DNA of 64,000 nucleotides from Dendrolimus kikuchii (lineage: Eukaryota > Arthropoda > Insecta > Lepidoptera > Lasiocampidae). The stretch spans positions 2,316,001 to 2,380,000 of the forward strand of contig CM034397.1 of the NCBI GenBank assembly GCA_019925095.2, in the 5' to 3' direction. The notes below the pieces were generated by a model. The model worked only from the letters and a program-made list of their open reading frames with translations, did not search any database and was not told where the DNA came from. The translations under genes and the position numbers were made by a program. This document shows positions 11,195 through 23,044 of the stretch, piece after piece (the first letter of the stretch is position 1; the number at the start of each line of letters is the position of its first letter).

Positions 11195-12765
11195 ATAAAA
11201 AATATCCCTCTACGTGTACACTCGTGGTAACAAAAGGTTCGCCATTTTCAAATTGATTCATTTAACGTTCCGCGAACACTGTGATAACAGTGTCAAATCT
11301 CATGAGACTGGAATATCTAAGGGTGTGCCCCAGGGCTCTATTCTAGGTCCCTTCTTTTTTTTGATATATTGCTACGTGCGAGCGGGGGTGCGCACTTGGG
11401 ATTGGAAGGAAACACCAGTTCTTTTAAGTAACGCTTTTATTGACTTACACAGCCACACGTGATACCTCTCCGCAGGGTTGCCCCTATACGCTCGACTAAC
11501 GATGCACTGTCTCACTCACAATACCGTCGCCGATACTGCGTAGGCGTAGACCACCCCCTGCTACTGCAGTGCTCACCTCCGATATTAACGCGTGTAGCTC
11601 GCTTCTGGTTCGTCTCTCAAACTACGCTACACTCCTCCTTCACTTAACTGTCCACTAGACTTGTCACTAAATTTACCACTTAACTCGTCACTGTCTTCTA
11701 TTAAACTTCTCTTCCAACTCTTCCGTATCGCACTTGTCGCTTCGCTGTTTTGAACTGAACTCAACTCTAAACTGCTCGGTAGGCGCGCCTGACGCTGCTT
11801 ATATACCCGGAAGAATTTTCTAGCTTTTTCTAAAAGTTTTTAAACTAACTAGATGGTTCCACCATCATTCGCCACAATATTAATGATTTGCCATAATTTA
11901 ATAATGATATGTGTGAATGTGTGTGTTGTTTGCAAATGACACGTGTTTTATATTTAAAGTTGACAGAAATAAACAGAACTCTGACGACGTAAACAACGTC
12001 TTAACCCAAATGTATAAGTGGTTTACCGTAAATAACTTATTACTTAATCCGAATAAAACTAAAGGTATTAAGTTTGTTATGGCAAATGTAAAAGAATACG
12101 ATGTTAATATCACTCTTGACGACACTTGATTTAACCTAGTAGATTCAACTGTATACATTAATGCATTAACCTAGATCAGAAGCTCCAGTGCGGCGCTCAT
12201 ATACTAGTCTCTCAGGAAAACTTATTTCTGCTGCATATGCGATCAGAAGAGTTGGGCAGTTCACTGACGGAGAGACTGCTAGACTAGTTTATTTTAGTTA
12301 TTTCCATAGTGTCATGTCCTATGGTATTTTACTTTGGGGCAATGCTGTTGACTTAGAGATCATACTTGTTTTACAAAAAAGAGCCGTAAGGTCAATCTAC
12401 AACCTCGGCCTTCGGGAGTCTCTTAGGGAACGCTTTAAGAAAATCGGTATTATGACGGTCGCCTGCCAATATATTTTTAATAATATAATTTATATTCGTA
12501 ATAATTTGAGTGCGTTCAGGCAGTAGGATGTTAACATTTTCAAAACCAGGCATTGTAATGGACCGATATTGCCATCTTTTAAATTACAGAAAGTATTGTC
12601 CTCTTTCTTGGGGGTTGGTATACTCTTCTTCAATAAGATTCCGAATGACATGTTAGATCTGCCTTTCACTAAATTTAAAACCAAATTAAAAAGTATCTTG
12701 CTAAAAAAGGGATACTACTCTATTGAAGAATACTTAAATGACAAAACTTCATTTACATAGCAGCT
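11195..12765 (+). pseudogene. Jockey-type LINE reverse transcriptase, interrupted
   Basis: The first part ends SKGVPQGSILGPFFFLIY; a 507-bp solo LTR follows. The frame then resumes with INDLP, (F)ANDTCFIFKVDRN, VLTQMYKWFTVNNLLLNPNK, then LSGKLISAAYAIRRV, YFSYFHSVMSYGILLWG, LQKRAVRSIYNLG and a C-terminal YYSIEEYLNDK. The catalytic [FY]xDD box is degraded to A-N-D. Several frameshifts and stops: dead copy. Confidence 0.8.
11370..11876 (-). mobile_element. Solo LTR (Gypsy-like) inside LINE
   Basis: 507 bp beginning TGCTACGTGCG and ending CGCCACA on the + strand, flanked by ATAT at 11366-11369 and 11877-11880. On the minus strand it carries TATATAAG (11798-11805) and, about 360 bases later, AATAAA (11436-11441), an LTR-like promoter and polyadenylation layout. 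No internal region is present, consistent with LTR-LTR recombination. The 4-bp ATAT duplication fits Ty3/Gypsy elements. Confidence 0.8.
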
Positions 12766-13560
12766 CGCTCCAACCTCTTATACTAAATTTTGTATAACGT
12801 TTTTTATCTTGCCAAGCTTGTAAGGAATTTATGGAGACATATTGCAGCATAACATTTTAGTACTTCGTGTCATTATTATAACTATAACAATTTTTTCTTT
12901 CCTTTTATTGTGTCTTGGTCTTATTGAGTATGCATTGTTTACTTCAACTCCATTATTTCTTCAAAAAGTAATTTTGTAACATACTTCTGTATAAAACTTA
13001 TAAAAAAAAACTTGAGATATAAATAGAATAAGAAATATATTATTTTTTTATTACAGGAGCTCAGCAGACAGGCAGACGGCCCACTTGATGGAAAGCGGTT
13101 ACCATCGCCTATAGACATTTGCAACACCAAAGGTGCTACAAATGTGCTGCTGCTCTCTTAAGGGAGATTGGAACCTGATCACTAATGCCAGAACACAACT
13201 CAAGGTTGTTATGGCAACATACTAAATTTAGACCAGGGGTGGTAGCCATCCAGTCGGGCAAATGCCTTACCACCTGGCTGTGGGTTGCTTTGTCGCCTCT
13301 TAGGACAGGCCGCCCTGCCGCAGGAAATTGTATTCTTTCTCCGTTCCTGTACGGATAAAATATAAAGAAAAACAATTTTTAGCTAGACGTGTAGCTGGGG
13401 AGTTTCTTGCCGCTTCTTCTCCTCAACAGCAATACCTAATACGTTGCGAAGCGATGTACATAGAATAGGAAGTAACATTAAATTTTGGCTTATACGTGTG
13501 ACCTTCAAAAAAGATCTCCAGTGGAACTTATCTTGAATATAAACTTGAATTTGAATATGT
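12766..13560 (+). repeat. 3' UTR of jockey-like LINE, split by family A copy
   Basis: GCAGCTCGCTCCAACCTCTT to CTTGAATTTGAATATG. The same 3' UTR recurs at 24445-25700 and, reversed, at 44526-44712. Confidence 0.8.
13043..13355 (-). repeat. Family A copy inserted in LINE 3' UTR
   Basis: Full-length minus copy. The flanks AGAAATAT and AAATATAAAG belong to the 3' UTR of the jockey-like LINE, whose uninterrupted form is at 25.49 kb. Confidence 0.9.
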
Positions 13561-13714
13561 ACAAGTAGTCAAATACCGTAATAATTATACTGTACATACA
13601 CAAGAATAGATGAGTTTACTCAAAATTACAGATCACTTTTTTGTGGAGCAGTGTAATTATTGTTTAAACAGTAATAAACAATTATTTATATCATGATATT
13701 TTAAAAGTAAGATG

Positions 13715-13935
13715 AAAGAAAGAAAGAAGGAGAGAAAATAATTTTATTTAGGACAAATTATATAAATACAGTATAATTGCTAACAAATTTAAAAAGTAGA
13801 GTAATATGATTTTGTCCCAAAAGGGGCACCAGTCTCAGCATAATGCCGGTCGGTTAAAACCAGCGCTGATCTTCCGCTGTGACCTTAAGGTGTCGTCACG
13901 GTAGACATTACATCATTGTAAAGCATAAAACTAGA
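13715..13935 (-). repeat. LINE tail family C
   Basis: (GAAA)n start, then GCACCAGTCTCAGCATAATG and CCAGCGCTGATCTTCCGC. Confidence 0.65.
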
Positions 13936-13949
13936 ATCTTAAACTATGT

Positions 13950-14085
13950 TATATACTATACATACATATATATATACATACATATACATATTACATACAT
14001 ATACATATAAATACATATACATACGTATACATATACATACGTATACATATACATATATATACATATACATACATATACAGATGAT
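13950..14085. repeat. (ATACAT)n microsatellite
   Basis: Imperfect TACATA/TATACA repeats. Confidence 0.85.
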
Positions 14086-14133
14086 GTATAGATATAAAAG
14101 AACAGGTATCCCCTGTTCTTTTATATCTATATG

Positions 14134-14250
14134 TCTATACTAATATTATAAAGAGAAAAGATTTGTATTTTTGTGTTTGTAACGAATAAACTCAAAAACT
14201 ACTGGACGGGTTTCAAAAATTCTTTCACCATTAGAATGCTTTTTTTTTGA
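14134..14250 (+). mobile_element. Helitron 5' fragment
   Basis: TCTATACTAATATTATAAAG and a following AAACTACTGGACGGG; runs into the R1-like piece. Confidence 0.55.
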
Positions 14251-15300
14251 GGCGGGGGAAATACTTTCGCACACTACCGGGTCGTTTGCTAGGGATTGGA
14301 CCAAAGCGATGAGAGGTGAAGGCACTGAAGATAGCGCAGCCACCAGAATCAAGCGCCGGCATGTGTCGAGACTCGGCAAGGTCATTCACTCTATGTGGAG
14401 AGGTAACCCATAGGCAATACTTCACTAAAAGCACCCTCCTCCCATGTGCCCCGCGCTTGTGGCAGGAAGAGCGTGAGACTTAGAACGTAGTTACGCCCAC
14501 GCTGATCCTAGTGCATCAGTGCTTGAGAATGCCCCGGGAAGCAGTGCAGACTCACTTCGTTAACAGGGGTATGACTCCTCCGCTCCCTAGATGCTGAAGG
14601 GCCCCTGCAGCGGTATTACGGGACATCTTGCGGATAACCGCGTCTCCAGCACCCGCGAGACGCATGCGCACCTGTCTCCCTTTCTCGTTCTGCGGCCTCC
14701 TTTTGAGACGCATCCGCCCAATAATCATCGCTATGCAGCATGGCTTGCACCAGACTGTCCAGCGAATCGATCGGACCTACGACGGTCTTGAGTTCAAATC
14801 TCTGCGGTGCCCATGCTGCGCACTCGACCAGCGTATGAAACGCAGTGTCTTGTGCGCCATGTTGGCGACATTGAGGGGAAGGCAGGCAGCCCGCGATATG
14901 ATTCAGATACTTATCGAAGCACCCATGCCCGGTAAGTATCTGCGTCATCGTGAAAGTCAGGGTCCCGCGCGTTTCCGCGAAAGCCATCGCAACAGGTGCG
15001 GGTGCACCGCCTCCACTGTCTCAACACCTGCCACAGGAGTTTCCAACTCTCTCGACCAAGTTTGGATCTAGGCGCGGTTCCCCGCGTTCTGATCTCCTGA
15101 AGCTCGGCCTGGCAGTAAACCAGGCCATGGGCGAGGGCATCCTGTCGGGAGCGCCGAACTTTGGCAAGTACGTCCGCCTGGAGAGGCCAGGGCGGATCGC
15201 CTGCCAAGAGTGTCGACGCCGTCCACGACACTGTACGGCATCCTCGGATGGTCCTCAACGCCAGGACCCGTTTTGCGCAGCACAACAAAGTCCATTAGAA
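14250..15300 (-). pseudogene. R1-clade-like LINE C-terminal fragment, frameshifted
   Basis: Two overlapping minus frames read RVLALRTIRG, TVSWTASTLLAGDPPW, then TFTMTQILTGHGCF, CRQHGAQDTAFHTLVEC and ASQKEAAERERE. Same domain order as 23.3 kb, with at least one frameshift near 14950. The GC content stands out from its AT-rich flanks. Confidence 0.75.
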
Positions 15301-15363
15301 TGTTACATTATCCCCGAGTAAATATAGGCTATATTTATTACTAGAAAAAAAATTAGGTATCCC

Positions 15364-15673
15364 TTTTTTTTATTTTTATTGCAGGAGTTCAGCAGACAGG
15401 CAGACGGCCCACTTGATAGAAAGCGGTTACCATCGCCTATGGACATTTGCAACACCAAAGGTGCTACAAATATGCTGCTGCTCTCTTAAGACTGGAACCT
15501 GGTCACTAATGCCGGAACACAACTCAAGGTTGTTATGGCGACATACTTTAGACCAGGGGTGGTAGCCATCCAGTCGGGCAATTGCCCTACCACCTGGCTG
15601 TGGGTTGTTTGGTCGCCTCTTACGACAGGCCGCCCGGCCGCAGGAAATTGTATTCTTTCTCCGTTCCTGCACG
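15364..15673 (-). repeat. Family A SINE-like copy
   Basis: Full-length minus copy with a T-rich left end. Confidence 0.9.
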
Positions 15674-16169
15674 ATCCCTACTAAACCTCAATAATGTAAC
15701 CTGAAGTGTAAAAAAATTAGCCATAAACCATCCGTGCGAAGCCGAGACAGGCTGCTAGTGATACATAAAATTGCGTTAATACATGAACTTGCTTGCGTTA
15801 ATGTAAATTTTGTAGACAGAGTGGAGGACCGGTCATTGGGATTCTCACACCCTCTAGACATGTCGAATTTAATATATAATTCAAAATACTCTCAACGGCA
15901 TCTAGCGAATGTGGAACTATCCATGAGAGCAACACATTAAAATTACGTTGTCATTGTCGTTGCCATGAGAATTAATTTTTAGGGAATTGCAATGGTGGCG
16001 CCAACAAAACGCGATCGGAGCGTCATCTTTTCGGCGATATTTATCTATCCCTCAGGAACATTCCTTTTTCTGGATTAAAATGTCCCTTTCTATGCCCCTG
16101 ACAACGTGAATGCAAATTTGATGAAGATCAAACAAACAATCTCAGATTGGCTTATAATATTTGTTAGGA
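15674..16169. other. No feature seen
   Basis: Mixed composition, short ORFs only. Confidence 0.5.
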
Positions 16170-16400
16170 CTAGCTGTGCCCGCAACTTCGTCCGCGTGGA
16201 ATGTTTTTTCGTATACCCCAAAAAAAAGTAACCAAGTTAGGTACTCCTTATAATATCAGCTATCTTTCAATGAAAGCCTCGTCAAAATCGGTACTGCCGT
16301 TTCAGAGATTAGCCGGAATATCCAGACAGACAGACATTAATTCTAAAAATTGTATTTTCGGAATCACCTGGTCCGAATTATCCCTCTTGATTTTTTTCAC
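16170..16400 (-). mobile_element. Helitron fragment, minus
   Basis: CTAGCTGTGCCCGCAACTTC start; the body GAGATTAGCCGGAATATCC is shared with 46.9 and 48.6 kb. Confidence 0.6.
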
Positions 16401-16414
16401 ATTATTATTTTGAC

Positions 16415-17000
16415 ATGTCTGATGTCTTACGGAGGGCGCTTGCCACCGCTAACGTGCCGGCTTTATTGGAGCCGAACGGTATTGTACGTGACGATGGTAG
16501 GCGTCCCGACGGAATGACTCTAATTCCCTGGCAGCGTGGCAAGCCTTTGGTGTGGGATGCGACTTGCGTAGACACGCTGGCCGCATCCCATTTACCAAAC
16601 ACGTCTAAATCGGCCGGTTCAGCGGCGGAAACAGCCGAATCAGTCAAGCGGCGCAAATATGCAACCCTCTGTGAGAGTTATATGTTTGTGCCGTTTGCTG
16701 TCGAGACGCTTGGACGGTGGGGTCCTGAGGCCATGAGCCTCTACCAAAATTTATCGAAACGACTCATTGACTCTTCGGGTGATCACAGGGCTGGTGCTTA
16801 CCTCGGCCAACGGATCAGTATGGCGATCCAGCGAGGAAACGTTGCCAGCCTTCTGGGCACCTTACCCATAGAAGACGGTGATCTGGGCTCAGTATTCTAC
16901 TTATAGTCTTGAGGGACTATGAGTAGAATACAATACAAACAAGTTAAGTTTTCTTGCATTGTATTCTTTAATTTTGTTAAATAAATTTTGACATTACAAA
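16415..17000 (+). pseudogene. Longest remnant of RPDG/LVWDATC mobile-element protein
   Basis: A 163-codon open frame (16415-16906) runs RRPDGMTLIPWQRG, KPLVWDATCVDTLA, KRRKYATLCESYMFVPFAVE, LGRWGPEAMSLYQ and ISMAIQRGNVASLLGTLP, ending DLGSVFYL and a stop. The tail after the stop (GGGACTATGAGTAGAATAC) recurs at 49200-49250 and 58020-58045. The PD...D-x-T pattern recalls a PD-(D/E)XK nuclease core, but this is only a resemblance. The frame is probably the C-terminal end of a longer element ORF; its N-terminal part is absent. Six pieces of this family occur in the window. Confidence 0.6.
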
Positions 17001-17528
17001 CAGATACTTCAATTTGATTTATCTGTGTAGATAATAATCTAAGAATGTATTGTTATATGTTGTGTCCGCATCCTTATTAGGAGCCGACATATATCAATTA
17101 TTATGCGTTCTGGAATCTTTATGTCTGTCTGTCTATCTTTCTTAATAACTCAATTATTCCAAACGAATTGCAAATGATTGTTCACGCCATTTTAACCAAG
17201 TGTGCCGTGAGATCTTCGAGTTTCATAACTATAGTTTCTAACTATGTTACGGCCATTTTTCGTGTCAATTAACAGTTTTTTTTAAAAATTCAAAACACTA
17301 TTATTATATTATTACAATGCCACTTTGGCCTCGTATATTTTCGTAGATTTCGCGATAGATATTTTGTCGTTTTAATTATTTAATTGATGTAAGACATAGA
17401 CAACACGCGTGGAAAGTTGCGCAAGCGTACTAGTGTGTGCTCGCCATCATGCCTATTTCTAAGTAAATCAATCAAATTCCTTCAATTTGATCGAACCGTG
17501 TAATTCATCTTCTAGAATTAAAGAATTA
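17001..17528. other. No feature seen
   Basis: AT-rich; no gene. Confidence 0.5.
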
Positions 17529-17990
17529 ATTAAATCACGGCCTCTGTGGTTGAGCGGGATAAGCCTTTGCCGGCCTACCTCACTGCAACGCAGAGGCTCC
17601 GGGTTCGATTCCTGGTATAGTAAATTTGGGAAACGTATTTTCTCCGTTATTTACTATGGTCTGGGTGTCTGGGATCGGCCCCAGAGTAGTCATACATACA
17701 TACATACATAACTTCACGCCAGTTCCCTTGCGGGGTAGGCACGAACAACAGAGTGCCATTTAGGCTTATTCTTACACACCTCACTTGCCTCTTTGACATT
17801 CATAACTCTTGTCATGCACACTCGTCTGTTCTTAAGGCTCCTGACATCACCTTCTGCTAGTACACGATCAATTTGATCATGGAAGGTGTAGTCAGAGTAG
17901 TCCGTTGTATATTACCCATAACACAAGCGTAACTTGCTTAATTTGGGGATATACAATTTGTGTTTGTCTGGCGATTATTTAAAAAAAAAG
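17529..17990 (+). repeat. tRNA-derived SINE, interrupted by RTE
   Basis: The head GGCCTCTGTGGTTGAGCGGG and the B box GGTTCGATTCCTGG are spaced as in a tRNA gene. The body resumes after the RTE insertion with ATTACCCATAACACAAGCG and ends in A9. Not a functional tRNA: no acceptor pairing was seen. Confidence 0.7.
17692..17892 (-). mobile_element. RTE tail inserted in a tRNA-derived SINE
   Basis: (CATA)n start, then the reverse of the RTE 3' block. CAGAGTAGTC is duplicated at 17682-17691 and 17893-17902. Confidence 0.88.
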
Positions 17991-18156
17991 ATATGCGATC
18001 GAGACAGACGATCGAGTGACGAGAAAAGTGACCATGATACAGTACTTTTTGTATGTAATTGTAAACATTTAGGACGCGAGACAGAGACGAGCGACTGCGA
18101 CATGTGTTGCTAACGCGACATTGTTGCAACCGTGACAAGACGTGTGTCGCAGTCAT

Positions 18157-18465
18157 TCCGTGCAGGAACGGAGAAAGAATACAATTTCCTGCGGCTGGGC
18201 GGCCTGTCGTAAGAGGTGACAAAACACCCACAGCCAGGTGCTAGGGCATTTGCCCGACTGGATGGTTACCACCTCTGGTCTAAAGTATGTCGCCATAACA
18301 ACCTTGAGTTGTGTTCCGGTATTAGTGACTAGGTTCTATTCTCTCTTAAGAGAGCAGCAACGCATTTGTAGCACTTTAGGTGTTGCAAATGCCCATAGGC
18401 GATGGTAACCGCTTTCTATCAAGTGGGCCTTCTGCCTGTCTGCTGAACTCCTGCAATAAAAAAAA
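18157..18465 (+). repeat. Family A SINE-like copy
   Basis: TCCGTGCAGG to GCAATAAAAAAAA; full length. Confidence 0.9.
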
Positions 18466-18581
18466 TCGCTACAAGTGTTATAAATAGAATGAAAATAGTT
18501 TGTTGTTAAGGTTTAACTTAAAACTAGGTGATAGGTATGAAGAAATCAAAATACGAAACAATTAGTATGAAAACATTCAAA

Positions 18582-18903
18582 TCTATCTATATAAAAGAAA
18601 GTCGTGTTAGTTACACTATTTATAACTCAAGAACGGCTGTACCGATTTGGCTGAAAATTGGTGGGGAGGTAGCTTAGAACCAGGAGACGGACATAGGATA
18701 CTTTTCATCCCGCTGGAACCGGTAGATGGCGCTGAGATCGGGTTCTAGAATCCTCCTAATCACCGGGAGCGATTTTGGTGATTTTGTTTTTGTGTGGGTC
18801 CCCAGATGGTTTAAATCCACAATTGGAACCGGTAGGTGGCGCTGGGATCCGGTCCTAAATTTTTATTTTTTCAGAGCAGGACAACGTCGGCCGGGGCCGC
18901 TAG
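18582..18903 (+). mobile_element. Lep1-like Helitron, complete
   Basis: A|TCTATCTATATAAAAG to GGCCGGGGCCGCTAG|T, 322 bp. The subterminal GCCGGGGCC can pair. The same family is reversed at 50869. Confidence 0.75.
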
Positions 18904-19179
18904 TTATACATCATACAAATAATAAAATATACACATGCAATGTAATTTTTAAGTATGTAATATTTACAAATTATTCTTTACTTTAATACCGAGTTGAAAT
19001 AAATATCTACATACAAAATAGATTACTTATTACTTATAACACACATGCATTTTTAATTTGTTTTTTTATTAACAAAGTTGCATTATGATTACACTCGATT
19101 TATTTGCAACACTGTAAAGCAGTTTGTCGAAAACGTATGTTCTAACAGTTAACAGTAGAGCGATAATGAAAATACTAAA

Positions 19180-19488
19180 TCCGTGCAGGAACGGAGAAAG
19201 AATACAATTTCCTGCGGCCGGGCGGCCTGTCGTAAGAGGCGACTTAACAACCCACAGCCAGGTGGTAGGGCATGTGCCCGACTGGATGGCTACCACCCCT
19301 GGTCTAAAATGTCGCCATAACAACCTTGAGTTGTGTTCCGGCATTAGTGACCAGGTTCCAGTCTCCCTTAAGAGAGCAGCAGCGCATTTGTAGCAACTTT
19401 GGTGTTGCAAATGTCCATAGGCGATGGTAACTGCTTTCCATCAAGTGGGCCGTCAGCCTGTCTGCTGATCTCCTACAATAAAAAAAAA
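19180..19488 (+). repeat. Family A SINE-like copy
   Basis: Full length; tail TACAATAAAAAAAA. Confidence 0.9.
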
Positions 19489-19810
19489 TTGGCATTACCA
19501 CAAGCACAAATGGCGTTAGCCGAAATTAATATCGAAAGCTACCAACAATTTTAATAATTTGTTTCGAGTGTTTTGGCTTAGGTTATAATCTCTTAGTTTA
19601 ATAAATATGATATTAACAATTAAATAAAAACTACACTAAATTATAAATAAGTATATACACAAATTCTAATTAAACTATAAAATCTAGTCACAGACCGCTG
19701 TCAGTTGGAAACGTGCTGAAAAGACTGACCACATTAAATCCCTCGCTGTATCGCAACGCTAATGCGTTGTCCGAGGTACAGACCAGTCTTTTAGTCACGT
19801 GTGACGTCTA

Positions 19811-20340
19811 CCTTTTTTTTTACAACGCTGGGGGAATACATTTGCGCATATTCTGGGGGGATGCCACCAAGGGGTATGTGGGACTCCCGGCTGCTGGGTA
19901 TGCACATAAGCTTCAACGTTATAGCTTGAAGCACCGACCGCCAGACTACCCACTAAACCTTCCAGCGTCCCTCCGCACCATAATGAGGCGCCACAGGACC
20001 GTAACCATGGGTATGACTGCCGTGACACCTCCATGCCGACAAGGAGGGGTGTCCCTGAGACTAGAACACCCCACGGCACTGGGTGTGGCTCGTCGGGAGG
20101 GTCCCCCCCCCCGTCCCGCTATGTTATAAGGAGGAGATGAGCAAGCAAAGCGCCGCATGTGAACCCCTGTTCGCCGTCTGCGACAGGGGTCCGCCTGCTC
20201 ATCCCAATCGACATAACGTCCTCGCAGAAGGAGCTCACCGCTAGCCAATTATTCTCGCTGTGTAGCATCAGGCGTTTCGCTATGTCTCGATAAAGTTTGT
20301 ACGCCTCAGGCCCCCATGGTCCCAGGGTCTCCACCGCAAA
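19811..20340 (-). pseudogene. LINE 3' end, R1-like, with poly(A)
   Basis: A T run at 19811-19820 is the reversed poly(A). The GC-rich UTR follows, then NNWLAVSSFCEDVMS-like coding joined to an RPDG-family piece. Confidence 0.55.
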
Positions 20341-20350
20341 AGCCGCAAAT
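20255..20350 (-). pseudogene. Short RPDG-family piece joined to LINE C-terminus
   Basis: Minus-strand ETLGPWGPEAYKLYRDIAKRL matches the family, then the frame passes into NNWLAVSSFCEDVMS, which looks like the R1-type C-terminus found at 23.4 kb. The junction looks chimeric. Confidence 0.5.
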
Positions 20351-20484
20351 ATGTAACCATTTCCGATGGCGGCCTATTTACGGCATTTTAGGGCCTCCTG
20401 TTGTTTTTGGCTTAAAATAGGCAAAACTAAGATTGAGAGGTTAGTATTCGGCTATTTTGAGGAGATAGTAATAGCAGAATTGGA

Positions 20485-20565
20485 CCCCTGGTCTTCTGTT
20501 TTCTTCATCCAGCCCTAACCAACCTTACGCAGGTCCATCGGACTGGAGCACGTCCTACGTTTTTT
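20485..20565 (-). pseudogene. Short fragment of the GRPPARW LINE family
   Basis: TTCTTCATCCAGCCCTAACC and GCAGGTCCATCGGACTGGAG match the 25.9-kb copy. Confidence 0.5.
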
Positions 20566-21552
20566 TATTTTTATTATTCCTCTCCGGGCTTATGAGATTG
20601 CCAAGATTTATTATCTTTTGGGGTTGTATTTTACTTCTTTATTTTTATTTCTTTCGATCTGTATCTTTTGATCTTTTTCTTTTTTTTTACTCTTTTATTT
20701 TATTATCTTTTCCTTTATTGTCAAAATGATTGGCAATGCTCTTAATTATATTACAATTTACTATATCTAATATTTTACAATTTTGTTCATGCTAATCTAA
20801 CTTGTTTTATACATAAATGGTTTTTTCTAAATTTTTTGGTTACATATCTACTCAGTATCTAAAAATTTTTTTATTTTATTTTATATATTTTACTACTTGT
20901 TCTGTCTTTCTAATGACAGGCACAATCTAGAATTTTGCGCTGCGGCAAGCTTCTTACATTTATTCTATATTATATGAGTACTGTTCTACAGCTTTCTTAT
21001 TATCTAATTTATATATCTATGGTTATTTACTACGTATTTTTGTGTTTTTTGTCTTTTTTGTTTTGGCTTACAGTCCATTGTTGCTAACTAAAGGTTATTC
21101 GCGTTTTGCACATATATATCTAAATATATGTTAAAATCACTATTTATGTGCCTAGTGTCTTATTTCTACTTAACGTCCTACGTTTACGAGACCTCTACTA
21201 TTATAAATTAAGTATATCGTTTAGTACAAACCTGACCTCCACGCTGACTGGGATCAGCTGCTGGGTCAATTAATAGGTCATGTCATAGTCCATTATCTAT
21301 CACCTTTGGGATATAATGCAGAATACTCATCACCTTATCGTTGTACTCGATTGCGTGTTCTAGGAATCCGTTTGGCTTCGTGCTTTATGTAAACAGATGG
21401 CGGTGCAGTCATTAAATTTATATTCTTAACAAGGTTTTGTTTGAGTTGTAAACCAATGTAAACTAGCTTTTCGTTAGGCTTTGCTCGAGTTAAAAAGGAT
21501 TATGTATGTCAAAAAGTGGATGTTATAACTTTTAGATATGTCAATATTAAGC
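20566..21552. other. T-rich low-complexity spacer
   Basis: Long T/A-rich stretches on the + strand; no coding signal. Confidence 0.5.
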
Positions 21553-22035
21553 TGGCGAAAAAAAAGGATTATTTTTTGAGTCTCGAGTGAAAAAATGTTA
21601 GTTTTTCATGTTTTAAAAACTCCCTCCAAAGAAAAAGCTCAAAAAAAATCTTTTAGGAGGTCGCTCCAAATTTTTAAGATTTCAAAAATCGCCACAAACC
21701 GTTTTTTCTATTATTTTTTTTTCTAGTTACGGTATAATTTTATAGACCAAAAAATAAAAAGTTTCTGAAAGTTTCAGTTCAAAATTTGAATTTGAAAAGG
21801 TCGCTAATTTTTTTTTTTTATTTACTAGTGCATTACTTTAGATTTTTTCGAGCGACCTTTTAATATTCCATATTTTTAAAGTTTTAGTTTTGGCGATTTT
21901 TGAAATTTTAAAAAATTTGGAGCGACCTCTTAACATTTTTTTTTGACCTGTGCTTTGGAGGGAGTTCTTAAAACATCAAAAACTACCTTTTTTCATTTGA
22001 GACTCAAAAAAAAAAAGTCTTGTTTTTGCGCCACC
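21553..22035. repeat. Large AT-rich foldback element
   Basis: Inverted halves: TTTTTTGAGTCTCGAGTG and CTCCCTCCAAAG at the left, CTTTGGAGGGAGTTC and TTTGAGACTCAAAAAA at the right, with GGTCGCTCCAAATTTTTAA inside on both. Confidence 0.65.
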
Positions 22036-22620
22036 CTAGTAAATATGCACCCTAGATAAACAAATTCTCTGACTTGCTCTAACTTTTGGCTTCCTACGTA
22101 TATATTACAAATGGTCATATTTTCTGCGGAGTGACGCTCGCGGACCGCGTTCGTAATACCGAAGTAAGAAAGAGAGTTGGTCTGAAAGAGAGTGTCGAGG
22201 TGAAGGTAAGGAAAGGAATGCTCCGGTGGTTCGGGCATCTGGAATGAATGCATGATGAAAGAATGACTAAACAGATATACAATGCAAAAGAGGATGGATT
22301 CAGAAGTCGTGGAAGGCCACGACACACCTTTCATGATCAAATTGATCGTGTACTAGCAGAAGGTGATGTCAGGAGCCTTAAGAACAGACGAGCGTGCATG
22401 ACAAGAGCTATGAATGTCAAAGAAGCAAGTGAGGTGTGTAAGAATAAGCCTGAATGGCGCTCTGTTGTTCGTGCCTACCCCGCAAAGGAACTGGCGTGAA
22501 GTTATGTATGTATGTATGTCATATTTTCATCTCTTTCAAATACCATAACTTCCGTCTTGTTCACGTTAATTTTCATACCGTTTCTCTCACAGCTGTGCGA
22601 CGCGGTTGTAAGTGATAAGT
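22022..22620 (-). pseudogene. Older RTE reverse-transcriptase fragment, split
   Basis: Minus strand: CERNGMKINVNKTEV-like residues decayed at 22520-22615, then YVGSQKLEQVREFVYLGCIF at 22030-22110. The + strand RTE insertion separates the halves. Confidence 0.65.
22124..22518 (+). mobile_element. RTE tail inserted in an older RTE copy
   Basis: Codes CGVTLADRVRNTEVRKRVGL, RKGMLRWFGH, KQIYNAK, RGRPRHTFHDQIDRVLAE and onward to the usual stop and (TATG)n. GTCATATTTT repeats at 22114-22123 and 22519-22528. Confidence 0.88.
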
Positions 22621-23028
22621 TGTCTTTTATAAACAAAATTAATTATTCTGTACATAATTAAATCAGCAGAAATAGTTCATTGACCAACAGTAGATATGAA
22701 ATTATGAATAAACCAATGCCGTTACAACTGTAATGGAAATTAACTGGCAATGAACTATTTTCTACGGTTTTATACTGTTAGATTGGTTAAATTGCTGCTT
22801 AGAGTTGTTCACGACAAACAATATTGAATTATTGAAGATTGTAGTTTTAATTCGAATAATTTAAATATATTATCTGTCATATTAGAGAAAAGTCATTAAT
22901 AATAATACACTATAATACAGAAAACCTTTATTTTTTAATTAATACAAATATTCATTCCCTCTAATTTCATTCAGAGTTGAATCACAAATAGAAGAGGACA
23001 CGGTGAAGACCCATCTGATAACTGTAGC
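22621..23028. other. No feature seen
   Basis: AT-rich target region of the R1-like insertion. Confidence 0.5.
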
Positions 23029-23044
23029 GTATGTTACATCTTTT

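Noticed and set aside
14628..15321. Plus-strand ORFs of 120-147 codons in the GC-rich block
   Set aside because: They are antisense shadows of the R1-like C-terminal coding on the minus strand.
14950..15321. Host gene exon in GC-rich DNA
   Set aside because: All recognisable residues belong to the LINE on the other strand; no splice-linked partner.
17529..17600. tRNA gene candidate
   Set aside because: A- and B-box-like sequence is present but no acceptor stem pairing, and it continues into a SINE body with an A tail.
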